A program made the position numbers and the translations under genes. A DNA stretch of 64,000 bases from CAWDVK01 sp963805715. Its GTDB lineage: Bacteria; Actinomycetota; Actinomycetes; Streptosporangiales; Streptosporangiaceae. Below the pieces are notes generated by a model that had not been told where the DNA came from, did no database searches, and worked only from the letters and a program-made list of their open reading frames with translations. Below are positions 53,385 to 60,993 of this stretch, in pieces (position 1 is the first letter of the stretch; every line of letters starts with the position of its first letter). The stretch is taken from NCBI GenBank assembly GCA_963805715.1, contig CAWDVK010000017.1, forward strand, positions 248,001 through 312,000. The letters run 5' to 3'.

Positions 53385-53680
53385 GCCCGTACTATACCAC
53401 CGCGGTAGGATCGTTAACCCGGGCCCAGATGACCTGGCGCACCAGCGGCCCCACGGTTCCGTACTTCCCTGTAATCACGGGCAGTACCACGCTTGTCCCA
53501 CGACCGGTGAGCGCGCCCGGAACGATCAAGCTCGCTGAGCCGCTCAGGGCCACGCGAGCAGCGGCCCTGAACCCGGGCTCAGTTGCGGGCTCATTCACTC
53601 GCGTTCGCCGCCGGCCACCCGACGCGCATCCGCACAGGCCACGAACACTGGCGACCAGTAGTGAACGCAGGCCAGCAGTG

Positions 53681-53734
53681 TTGGAAAGCGTGTTGGGGGC
53701 AACCCCTCAGGAGTTCGAATCTCCTATCCTCCGC
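53681..53734 (+). repeat. tRNA-Ser att copy D
   Basis: 54/54 identical to 16519-16572, with GGCTCAGTTGCGGGCTCATT on the left at about 53577-53597. It pairs with copy C as the ends of an 18.6-kb segment. Confidence 0.93.
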
Positions 53735-53753
53735 CGCGCTGACCTGACCCTAT

Positions 53754-53785
53754 GGGGGCCGGGCCGTGAGGCCGGACCCCCTTTT
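53754..53785 (+). terminator. stem-loop with T-tract after att copy D
   Basis: GGGGGCCGGGCC, loop GTGA, GGCCGGACCCCC and then TTTT: a rho-independent terminator with two mismatches. It lies 20 bp after a tRNA-like 3' end, where a tRNA terminator would be; the intact tRNA at 16487 has none, so this flank may be the ancestral downstream DNA. Confidence 0.75.
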
Positions 53786-53846
53786 CCTGGTCAGCCCGGC
53801 AGAGCGATGCTCCCGGTGACATTCGAGCTCGGAAAGGAGGCCGGCA

Positions 53847-54690
53847 ATGTCTGTCTGCGTCGGAATCGGCGTGCACCGCAAGCGCTCTGAGGTGGCAGTC
53901 ATCGGCCAGGATGGCGAGGTGCTCGCCAGCCGGAACGTGCCGGGCGGGATCGAGACGATCCCGGGCGTGATCGGCGGCCTGCCGCCCGGTACGCCTGCGG
54001 CGTACCGGGGCGGCGTTCGGCTGGGGATGGCTGGCAGGGCTGCTGGAGGATTACGGCTCCGGCCCGCATCTGGTGCACCCGCTGCAGTGCAGGGCGATCG
54101 CCTCGGCCAGGCTGAACAACGACAGGGTCGATGCCGCGATCCTGGCCCGGCTGCTGCGCGCGGGCCTGCTGCCGGAGGCGCGGATCGCCCCGCCCGCCAT
54201 CCGGCAGCTGCGGGCGCTGCTGCGGCACCGGGCCCGGCTGGTACGGCTGCGGACCCTGCTGCGCAACCGGATCCGTGCCGTCCTGGCCGGCCACGGCCCG
54301 GCCGGCCGGGTGCCGGGCCGGGCCGGGCTCGCCGCCCTGCAACTGCCTGCTGTTTCCCGCGAGGTGATCGAGGACGACCTGGCGCTCACCGCCGCCCTGC
54401 AACCCATCATCGACAGGCCCGGCGCGGAGGTGCGCCAGCACGCGAGGTCCGGCCCGCGGGTCAAGGTCCTGGTCCAGCTGCCGGGTGCCGGCCCTATACC
54501 GCGCTGGTCCTGCTGGCTGAGATCGGCGACATCACCCGGTTCGGCCCGGCGCGCAAGCTGGCGGCCCGGGCCGGGCTCGCGACTGTCGAGGCAATCCACG
54601 ACCTCTCGCATGCGAGGCGAGCACAGATCTGGTCTGGCCTGCGCCCCGCGACCCGCCCAGTAGACATGGTCATAGACCGCGCCGAGCCGG
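53847..54690 (+). pseudogene. IS110-family transposase, frameshifted
   Basis: Frame 1: MSVCVGIGVHRKRSEVAVIGQDGEVLASRNVPGGIETIPG. A second frame carries HPLQCRAIASARLNNDRVDAAILARLLRAGLLPEARIAPPAIRQLRALLRHRARLVRLRTLLRNRI, and a further frame ALVLLAEIGDITRFGPARKLAARAGL. These are the DEDD N-terminal domain and the start of the transposase_20 domain of IS110/IS1111 elements. At least two frameshifts and a missing C-terminus make it inactive. Confidence 0.85.
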
Positions 54691-54818
54691 CGTTCGGCTA
54701 CAGCACCGAACCGATGAGCAATACCTGAAGGCCGAGGAGCCCTGCCCGCAGCAGGGCGGGTCGCCGCCTGAACGGATACCTTGTGTCACAAAGTGCCACG
54801 ACGTGATACCATGAGTTC

Positions 54819-55232
54819 ATGGCTGACCACTACACCTTGCGGCTAGCGCCGGGCGTGCGGCAGCGGCTGGCAGAATGGGCGAGCCGGGCAGGCCTCCAGG
54901 AACGCACCCTGGCGCAGCGCTACGTCGAAGAGGGGCTGCGTCACGACGCTCACCCGCTCATCCAGTTCCTCGACGGCCCGAGCGGCCGCCGGGCCAGCCT
55001 GCTCGGCCGCGGCCTGGATGTCTGGGAGGTCATCGCCACAATCCGCGACAACAACGGATCCATGGCCAAGGCCGCCGAGTACCTGCAGATCCCAGCCGGG
55101 CTGGTAGAAGCGGCCGTGGCCTACTACGGCGAATACCGCGACGAGATCGACCGGGAAATCGAGCTCAACGAGGCGGAGTACGAACGCGGGCGGGCGGCTG
55201 CCGCAGCAGGTGAGCAGGCGCTGCGCTCGTGA
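54819..55232 (+). CDS. antitoxin of VapBC45-like pair (DUF433-type), copy 2
   Basis: 137 residues, clearly paralogous to 30025-30438 (shared RTLAQRYVEEGLR, DVWEVxATxRDNxG, AAxYLxxPxGLVxAAVxYYGxY). Promoter-like TTGTGTCACAAAGTGCCACGA with an inverted TGTCACA/TGCCACG element lies just upstream (about 54781-54803). It overlaps the toxin gene by 4 bp. Confidence 0.83.
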   Translation: MADHYTLRLAPGVRQRLAEWASRAGLQERTLAQRYVEEGLRHDAHPLIQFLDGPSGRRASLLGRGLDVWEVIATIRDNNGSMAKAAEYLQIPAGLVEAAVAYYGEYRDEIDREIELNEAEYERGRAAAAAGEQALRS

Positions 55233-55597
55233 GAGCCATTCTGGACGAGCAGCTGTCCCCGCAGATCGCGATGCTGCTGCGCAAGGCCGGCTACGACGTG
55301 GACGCCGTCGCCGATCGCGAGGACGTGGTGGGGCGCAGCGACCGGATCATCCTCGAGGTCGCGTGCGGCGAAGGCCGGGCCGTGGCCACGAACAACATCA
55401 AGGACTTCCGCCCGCTCGCGGCTGAGTGGCTGGCACAAGGCAGAGTGCATGCCGGGCTGATCCTGCTGCCCTCAACGCGGACGCGTAGTCGCCATGCCAT
55501 CGCCGCTGTCGCTGCCGCGATCGAAAGCGTACTCCGCGACCACCCAGACGGGCTGAGCGGAAGTGAGCGCTGGATCGCCCCGCTTCCGAAGCTGTAA
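55229..55597 (+). CDS. DUF5615 PIN-like toxin, copy 2
   Basis: 122 residues: MRAILDEQLSPQIAMLLRKAGYDVDAVADREDVVGRSDRIILEVACGEGRAVATNNIKDFRPLAAEWL. Same fold and layout as copy 1 (LDEQLSP; TNNIKDFRPL). It ends about 150 bp before the decayed att flank at 55746. Confidence 0.85.
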   Translation: MRAILDEQLSPQIAMLLRKAGYDVDAVADREDVVGRSDRIILEVACGEGRAVATNNIKDFRPLAAEWLAQGRVHAGLILLPSTRTRSRHAIAAVAAAIESVLRDHPDGLSGSERWIAPLPKL

Positions 55598-55745
55598 GGA
55601 ATCGCATCGCGCCGCACGCCCGGCATGGCTGGCAGACGGCGGACGGCCGGGCTGGACCGGAATCAATGAAAGCCCGCGCGATGGCCTCAGCGCTCAGCGC
55701 GCCGTGTCTCGCATGTACTCTACCCACCCGGCAACTGCGCAGCGC

Positions 55746-55870
55746 CTTGTCTCAGTTCTTGTCTCATTCATCCCCGTCCGCGGGCCATGCACTAACGTCC
55801 GCGCTCGGGCATCACGGCTGGTCGCGCCCGGCCGCGGACCGACGCCAACGCTGGCCAGCAGTGTTGGACA
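55746..55870 (+). repeat. decayed att region F (flank kept, tRNA core lost)
   Basis: GTCTCAGTTCTTGTCTCATT, then CCCCGTCCG..., ending GCCAGCAGTGTTGGA at 55855-55869, matches the left flanks of the other att copies up to the first bases of the tRNA core. The core itself is replaced by unrelated sequence. The surrounding 55598-56260 holds no gene I can support. Confidence 0.7.
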
Positions 55871-56013
55871 GTCATGGATCCCCGCGCAAGAGACACATCA
55901 GCAGCGGGCGGATGCCGCCATGGCCGCGGCGACGAGGCAGCCAGCGGCCCAAGCCCAGAGAGCGTCATACGTGTGATCGAAGATCACCGAGCCCTTCGGG
56001 CCGTATAACGCCA

Positions 56014-56076
56014 GATACACGGGTGATCATTGCTCGGTCGCCAGAGTGAGATGCGGGCGATGATCACCCGTGTATC
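56014..56076. repeat. perfect 17-bp inverted repeat with 29-nt centre
   Basis: GATACACGGGTGATCAT (56014-56030) and its exact complement (56060-56076). No gene overlaps it. It could be a protein-binding site, a cruciform or an element end. It is not a terminator of any gene I see. Confidence 0.85.
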
Positions 56077-56260
56077 ACTCGACCTGTGTCGGGTATGGAG
56101 GCCTGGGCACGACCGGGCCGCTCACGCTGGGTGGTGATGGCGGCCAGGCGCCCGCCTTTTGGGTAGACCAACCGGACCGTGGCTGCATGACTGGCGCCTG
56201 CGTCGTTGCGCCGGATGGGCACTGCGCGTTCGGGTGCTGGCAGGCGCGGGAGCGCCGGGG

Positions 56261-56659
56261 TTATGGCTCGGCGGCGGTGACTCCCGGGAGATCGGCGAAG
56301 CGTGCCTTGGCGTCGAAGGTCAGGACGGTCCGATCAGTCTGGACAGCGTGCGCGGCGATGATCAGGTCGTGCGCGCCGCGGGGCGTCCCGGGTCGGCGGG
56401 CATGCGCGATCAGCCTCGCGTGGCAGGCGGCGGTGGTCTCGGTGTAGTCGAGTACCTCGACCGCGGAGGTGATCGCGACCAGCGCCCGGGCGCGATCGGC
56501 TGCCTGGGGAGCGGTATCAGCGAGCTCGATGCCGACCCGGTACTCGGCGATGGACACGGCAGCGACCGCCAGCTCGTCCGCATCCAATTCTGCCCGCTCA
56601 ATCGTCCCGCGCTCGTAGGCGATCAGGACATTGGTGTCCAGGATCAGGCGCCGGCCCAC
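56261..56659 (-). CDS. PIN domain toxin (VapC-like)
   Basis: 132 residues. PIN active-site acids: LILDTNVLIAYERG (Asp8), SIAEYRVGIE (Glu), RGAHDLIIAAHA (Asp) and LTFDAKARF. The start overlaps the antitoxin end by 16 bp. A ribonuclease toxin of a type II TA system, with the antitoxin gene upstream on the same strand. Confidence 0.9.
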   Translation of the reverse strand: MGRRLILDTNVLIAYERGTIERAELDADELAVAAVSIAEYRVGIELADTAPQAADRARALVAITSAVEVLDYTETTAACHARLIAHARRPGTPRGAHDLIIAAHAVQTDRTVLTFDAKARFADLPGVTAAEP

Positions 56660-56901
56660 GGATCTTCTCCCTCGCTGGAGATCAGTGCCAGCGCAGCCGC
56701 GATGTCCGCCGCGAACCGGTCATCAGGCGGGGGAATCCGCTCGAGCGCGGTCCGCAGGCCGGCCCCGGTGCGGTGCCGGGCTGGCATGATCTCTGCCACT
56801 GCATGGTGGCCGCGGGTGATCGTGACGGTCTCGCCCCGCTCAATCGCGTCGAGCAAGTCAGAGAAGTTCCGGGAGGCCTCGGTAGCGGTCATCGTTCGCA
56901 T
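56644..56901 (-). CDS. Phd/YefM-type antitoxin
   Basis: 85 residues. MRTMTATEASRNFSDLLDAIERGETVTITRGHHAVAEIMPA is the Phd DNA-binding domain, and the C-terminal half is a toxin-binding tail. The promoter region has AT-rich TTATCTGATAATCAGAT, with an inverted ATCTGATAATCAGAT-type palindrome (56915-56929) as the likely autoregulatory operator. It starts 264 bp before att copy E. Confidence 0.9.
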   Translation of the reverse strand: MRTMTATEASRNFSDLLDAIERGETVTITRGHHAVAEIMPARHRTGAGLRTALERIPPPDDRFAADIAAALALISSEGEDPWAGA

Positions 56902-57164
56902 GTCCTCATGTTATCTGATAATCAGATCCATGCATGCACCCGAGGCTGAGCGCCGCGGTCAGCCGGAACCGGGGCAGGATTGAGCGCCCGGGAAGTCGCC
57001 TCGGCACTCACCTGGTGTCTCCGGCAGCCGGGCCGCGCACAGGGGGCCGGGCTCATTTGCGGTCTCATTCGCCCCCGTCCGGCAACGTTCACCAGCGTCC
57101 GGCCCGCACGCATCCGGGCAAGTCACGAGCGGCCGCGGCCTCTGGCGGACACTGACCAGCATTG

Positions 57165-57218
57165 TTGGAAAGCGTGTTGGGGGCAATCCCTCGCGAGTTC
57201 GAATCTCGCAGCCTGGGC
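57165..57218 (+). repeat. tRNA-Ser-like att copy E, diverged with paired changes
   Basis: Matches the att core from TTGGAAAGCGTGTTGGGGGCAA, but the T-stem is GCGAG/CTCGC in place of GGAG/CTCC and the acceptor end differs. The stem changes are compensatory. The left flank has GGCTCATTTGCGGTCTCATT (about 57051-57070). Confidence 0.85.
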
Positions 57219-57279
57219 CGCTGGCGCCGGATTCGCCACGGATTTTCCCGGTGCGCCAGGCGGCGCATATGGCCCGCGG

Positions 57280-57579
57280 TTAGCTGCTCCGGTGCAGGAG
57301 GGCGACCGTCAGGGCGACCAGCGAGACGGCAACCACAGTCAGGGCGACGAGCAGCAGCCGCCGAGGGCTGGCCCCGACACCCGCCGACTTCCGGAACGTG
57401 CGGCTGAGTCCCCAGATGACCAGGCTCAGGGCTAGCACGGCCAGGCCGGCGGCGATGCTCGTCTTCAGGATCGCGCCGCCGACCGCGGCGAAACCGATGG
57501 CAGTGCGCGTCCAGGCCAGCCCGGTCCGCTCCCTGGCCTGCCCTGGATCGAGATCCTCCAGATCCTCTGGGGGCTTCAT
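57280..57579 (-). CDS. DUF202 family membrane protein
   Basis: 99 residues: MKPPEDLEDLDPGQARERTGLAWTRTAIGFAAVGGAILKTSIAAGLAVLALSLVIWGLSRTF and one more helix. Three membrane segments. The ERTGLAWTRTAIGF block is the DUF202 signature. Function unknown. The ATG at 57579 overlaps the stop of the upstream DUF202 gene by one base. Confidence 0.87.
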   Translation of the reverse strand: MKPPEDLEDLDPGQARERTGLAWTRTAIGFAAVGGAILKTSIAAGLAVLALSLVIWGLSRTFRKSAGVGASPRRLLLVALTVVAVSLVALTVALLHRSS

Positions 57580-57977
57580 CAGTGCCCCAGGATGGCCGAC
57601 AGCAGCAGGACGACGGCGGCCACGATCGCCATGCCGGTGATGGTCACTGCCAGGACCTGCGGCAGGACAGACGTGGGCAGCGGCTCGCTGCGGCGCATCG
57701 CCCGCTGGCTGCGTGCCCACTGGCGGTACCCGCTCGCCGCGATGACAGCACCCAGTGCGATCAGCGGCACGCCGATGGCGTGACGGCCCCAGGGGACGCC
57801 GGGGAACGGCGGCAGAAGCTGCACGATGGCTAGTCCCGCCACCACGAACGCGAGAGCAGTGCGCTGCCAGGCGAGAAAGGTGCGCTCGTTGGCGAACGTG
57901 AACCGGGCGTCCGGCTCGGTCTCATCGGCGGGTGTCCCGTCCGCACCGGGATCTCCAGGACGATCGGCGGCAGCCAT
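57579..57977 (-). CDS. DUF202 (YidH-like) membrane protein
   Basis: 132 residues: RFTFANERTFLAWQRTALAFVVAGLAIVQLLPPFPG followed by two more helices. The NERTFLAWxRTALA block defines the family. Paired DUF202 genes are common in actinobacteria; the two products may associate. No function is established. Confidence 0.9.
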   Translation of the reverse strand: MAAADRPGDPGADGTPADETEPDARFTFANERTFLAWQRTALAFVVAGLAIVQLLPPFPGVPWGRHAIGVPLIALGAVIAASGYRQWARSQRAMRRSEPLPTSVLPQVLAVTITGMAIVAAVVLLLSAILGH

Positions 57978-58371
57978 GCATCACATCTCAGTCATGCGGC
58001 TGCCCTGGCCGGGCCTGGCGGCCAGGGCCAGTAAATCGGCCGGAGAGGACTGGGCCCCTGCGGTGGGCCGTCATGACCATGCCGGATACATGCCCAGCTT
58101 TCTGCCTTCCCGACCAGGCGGACTCCGATCTCATAGTCCGAAAGCCTCCCATTTCGGCGGGCCATCCACATGACTCCCGCGTGAGCACGCAGCGGCTGGT
58201 CAGCGCGCAGTCACCCGGCGCGTGTGATGCGAGGCTGCCGCCCGGCCGCGACAGTGTGCCTGTGACTGATCGCCATGACGCAGGCATTCTCGTTAGCGGC
58301 CGCACGCTCAGGCGCATCCGGGCCGCGGCGGCCGGGCTGGCGGCGGCGAGGCCGGCGGCCGTGTAGCACCG
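57978..58371. other. 394-bp divergent gap without a gene
   Basis: Between the leftward DUF202 pair and the rightward GAP-family gene. It contains both promoters by position, but I see no strong box or repeat. Confidence 0.4.
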
Positions 58372-59034
58372 GTGCTCGCGCAGGCAGCCGGGCTCGCGTT
58401 CCTCGCTGCCCTGACGCCCACGGCCGTGCTGGTGGCCGCCGTGTTCCTCGGCTCGGCCAGCCCCCGGCGGACCTCCCTGTTCTACCTGACAGGCGCCGTC
58501 GTGATGAGCGTGGTCATGGGCGTCATCGTCATCATCGCGCTGCACGTCGGGCACCTGAATCTTCCGCATCACCGAACCCCGCGCTACGGCGTGCGCCTGG
58601 GCCTGGGCGTCGTGGCACTCGCCGCCGGCCTGGTCATGGCGCGCCGCAAGCCGAAGCCGCCCGCCAGCAAGAAGAAGCCAGGGCTGATGTCGCGGCTCAT
58701 CGCCCGTCCCTCGCCGCTGACGGCCTTCGTCACCGGCCTGCTCATCTTCGCGCCATCGGTGAGCTTCATCGCCGCGGTCCAGGTGATCGCCACCGCCCGG
58801 ATCAGCGACGCGGCGGTGGCGGGCGCGCTGGCGCTGATCGTGGCCATCGATGTGCTCGGCGTCTGGGTGCCGTTCGGGTTCTACCTGGTCGCTCCCGACC
58901 TGACCACGCGCAAGCTCAAGTCCTTCGATGCGTGGCTGACCGAGCACAAGCGCGTCCTGCTGGTCGGCGGGCTGGTAGCCGCCGGGGTGATCCTCACCCT
59001 GAACGGCATCCTGGGCCTGGCCGGCCTCGTCTGA
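58372..59034 (+). CDS. GAP family (SfLAP/LysE-like) membrane protein
   Basis: 220 residues, six helices: LAQAAGLAFLAALTPTAVLVAAVFLGSASPRRTSLFYLTGAVVMSVVMGVIVIIAL and SPLTAFVTGLLIFAPSVSFIAAVQVIA. It matches the GAP/Sap (sulfolipid-1-addressing) family, involved in transport of cell-envelope lipids in mycobacteria. GTG start. Monocistronic. Confidence 0.87.
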   Translation: MLAQAAGLAFLAALTPTAVLVAAVFLGSASPRRTSLFYLTGAVVMSVVMGVIVIIALHVGHLNLPHHRTPRYGVRLGLGVVALAAGLVMARRKPKPPASKKKPGLMSRLIARPSPLTAFVTGLLIFAPSVSFIAAVQVIATARISDAAVAGALALIVAIDVLGVWVPFGFYLVAPDLTTRKLKSFDAWLTEHKRVLLVGGLVAAGVILTLNGILGLAGLV

Positions 59035-59199
59035 CCGCGATTCAGGAGGTTGTCTCGGTCATAGCTATTCCGCGCCGTTAGCGAGGTCGTGTACGCCGTG
59101 GTACTGGGCGAGCAGGCAAGCACCCCTGGGCGGATAACCCGCCGCCATCGAGATGGCCAGGGTGACGGGCCCAGCCACAATCAGAAGAGGGTGACAGAA

Positions 59200-60036
59200 A
59201 TGGCACTCAAAAACCGGAAACCATCAGCATTGCACGACAAGCGAGCACTGATCACCTGGGTCATTGCGTACCTCAGCATCACGGCCGCCGGGATCGGCCT
59301 GTTCTTCCTCATCGCAGCCCTCCAGCACACCGGATCATATGCCAGCCCCGTGAAAGATCCTTCCTATCTTCTCGAGGAGCGGTTCCTGCCGCTGGCGAAC
59401 CTGCTGCTCTGGACAGCATGCGGCCTGGCCTATTTCTGGCAACGGCGCGACACGGTGCACCCATGGAGCCGGGAGCCCCTCAGGCTCGGCGCCCTGTGGC
59501 TGGCTTTGGCTGTGACGGCCGACTTCCTCGATAGCGTGGCCATCAAGAACCCCGAGTCCATGTCGGCACACGACTTCTATATCGGACAGGCTCCATGGAT
59601 ATACCTCATCTACGCAGCCGTTTTCATTAGCCCCGCGTGCGCAGCCGCCATAAGGCCATGGCGCAGGCGCCGCCACCGCGGCCAAAGGCAAGCGCCACGC
59701 CCGCAAGGCGCAGCCGAGCCGCCGTCGAAGGCGGGCGGGACGCCATCGAGCACGTCCGCGCGGTCCTCGCCGACTCTGAACAGCGCGGCACGGGCAGCGC
59801 TCCGACAGTCACAGGGGAAACGAAACGAGCCACTGGCCGTCCGGAAGTCGTCCGCGGCCAACGGTCGTCGCATCGTCGCAGGTCAATGCGGCGGAGGATG
59901 GCAGCCATGCCATCCTCCACCGACATGTTCATCGATCCCGCCAGTGACCCGCGGCTCGAGCTTCCGCCGCCCCGGTCCGGGGAGCGGGCCACGCTGGCCG
60001 GGTTCCTGCGCTGGCAGCGCGGCACGCCGGAACTGA
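59200..60036 (+). CDS. four-helix membrane protein, tail overlaps next gene
   Basis: The ATG at 59200 has GAGGG nine bases upstream. Residues 1-160 form four hydrophobic helices (LITWVIAYLSITAAGIGLFFLIAAL; PLANLLLWTACGLAYFW; LGALWLALAVTADFLDSVAI; PWIYLIYAAVFISPACAAAI). After RPWRRRRHRG the frame runs on for 115 low-complexity codons into the DinB gene, so the real end may be near 59650-59700 with a small frame error. Function unknown. Confidence 0.6.
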   Translation: MALKNRKPSALHDKRALITWVIAYLSITAAGIGLFFLIAALQHTGSYASPVKDPSYLLEERFLPLANLLLWTACGLAYFWQRRDTVHPWSREPLRLGALWLALAVTADFLDSVAIKNPESMSAHDFYIGQAPWIYLIYAAVFISPACAAAIRPWRRRRHRGQRQAPRPQGAAEPPSKAGGTPSSTSARSSPTLNSAARAALRQSQGKRNEPLAVRKSSAANGRRIVAGQCGGGWQPCHPPPTCSSIPPVTRGSSFRRPGPGSGPRWPGSCAGSAARRN

Positions 60037-60461
60037 AGTGCTCTGGTCTTGACGCCGCCGATCTGGCCGCTCGCCCGGTGGAGTCCTGCACGCTGTCGCT
60101 GCTGGGACTCCTGCGGCACTTGGCCGATGTCGAGCGAGGCTGGTTCCGGCGGGTAATGGCCGGGCAGGACGCGCCGCCGCGCTTCAGGTCCGGCGGCGAT
60201 CCTGACGGCGCATTCAACGGCGCCCGGCCCGACCCTGAGCTTGTCGCGGACGCCTGGGCGGCGTGGCGGGCCGAGGTCGAGTTCGTGGAGCGCCTGGCAG
60301 CTGACGCACCCGACCTGGACATCCTCGGGAAAACTCCCGATCCCTGCCGCGGAGCGATGTCGCTGCGCTGGGTGCTGATGCACATGGTGAAGGAATACGC
60401 CCGGCACAACGGCCACGCCGACCTGCTGCGCCAGCGGATCGACCGGAAGGTGGGCCAGTAG
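59907..60461 (+). CDS. DinB family protein (DUF664-type)
   Basis: 184 residues: PRLELPPPRSGERATLAGFLRWQRGTPELKCSGLDAADLAARPVESCTLSLLGLLRHLADVERGWFRRV and VLMHMVKEYARHNGHADLLRQRIDRKVG. The conserved His residues (LRHLADVE; HMVKEYARHNGH) form the DinB metal site. Related proteins include mycothiol-dependent enzymes and damage-inducible proteins. The ATG at 59907 has GGAGG nine bases upstream, preferred over the ATG at 59898. Confidence 0.9.
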   Translation: MPSSTDMFIDPASDPRLELPPPRSGERATLAGFLRWQRGTPELKCSGLDAADLAARPVESCTLSLLGLLRHLADVERGWFRRVMAGQDAPPRFRSGGDPDGAFNGARPDPELVADAWAAWRAEVEFVERLAADAPDLDILGKTPDPCRGAMSLRWVLMHMVKEYARHNGHADLLRQRIDRKVGQ

Positions 60462-60534
60462 CCGCCGGGCCGCCCGGACCGGGCCGCCCGCGCAGACCGG
60501 GCGGGCCAGGCCACGGGGCCAGGCCGGGCAGGAA

Positions 60535-60993
60535 CTACGCCGGCGGTCCGGGGGCCTGGAACCGGGCCACGGTGAAGGCGAGGATGACCGGGACGTTGAC
60601 CGCGAACACGACCAGCGTGGCGGTCAGCACCGCCAGGACGCTGCCGGGCGCGTGATCGCGCGCGAACACGTATTCGAGCAGGCCGGCGATGACCAGGTAA
60701 GCCAGCAGGGCCCAGCGGAAGACAAGGAAGAACACCGGCCAGGCGAACGGCCGGATCCGGCTGAGCAGCACCAGGGCGGCGATGGTCAGCAGGGCACCTG
60801 CGCCGACCAGGGAAACCGGCAGTGCGAGGGCCGGGTGGCCGGGAAACTGGGCGGCCAGGTAGATAGCGCCGATCAGCATCAGCGCGATCGATGCCACGGC
60901 GAGCCCCGCGACCGGCGGCAGCTGGCGGCGGGCCAGGCTGCCGCCTGCCGGCGCGCCTGAGCCCGGCGAGCCGGGCGCGGCGGCGCCCGTCAT
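60535..60993 (-). CDS. small multi-pass membrane protein
   Basis: 152 residues. After a Gly/Pro-rich start come four helices: VAGLAVASIALMLIGAIYLAAQF; LALPVSLVGAGALLTIAALVLL; FAWPVFFLVFRWALLAYLVIAGLLEYVF; VLAVLTATLVVFAVNVPVILAF. No family is recognised. Start/stop overlap of ATGA with the upstream membrane gene, so one operon. Confidence 0.8.
   Translation of the reverse strand: MTGAAAPGSPGSGAPAGGSLARRQLPPVAGLAVASIALMLIGAIYLAAQFPGHPALALPVSLVGAGALLTIAALVLLSRIRPFAWPVFFLVFRWALLAYLVIAGLLEYVFARDHAPGSVLAVLTATLVVFAVNVPVILAFTVARFQAPGPPA

Noticed and set aside
53754..53785. Reading the hairpin as an IS110 end
   Set aside because: IS110 elements lack long terminal inverted repeats, and the stem with T-tract fits a terminator.
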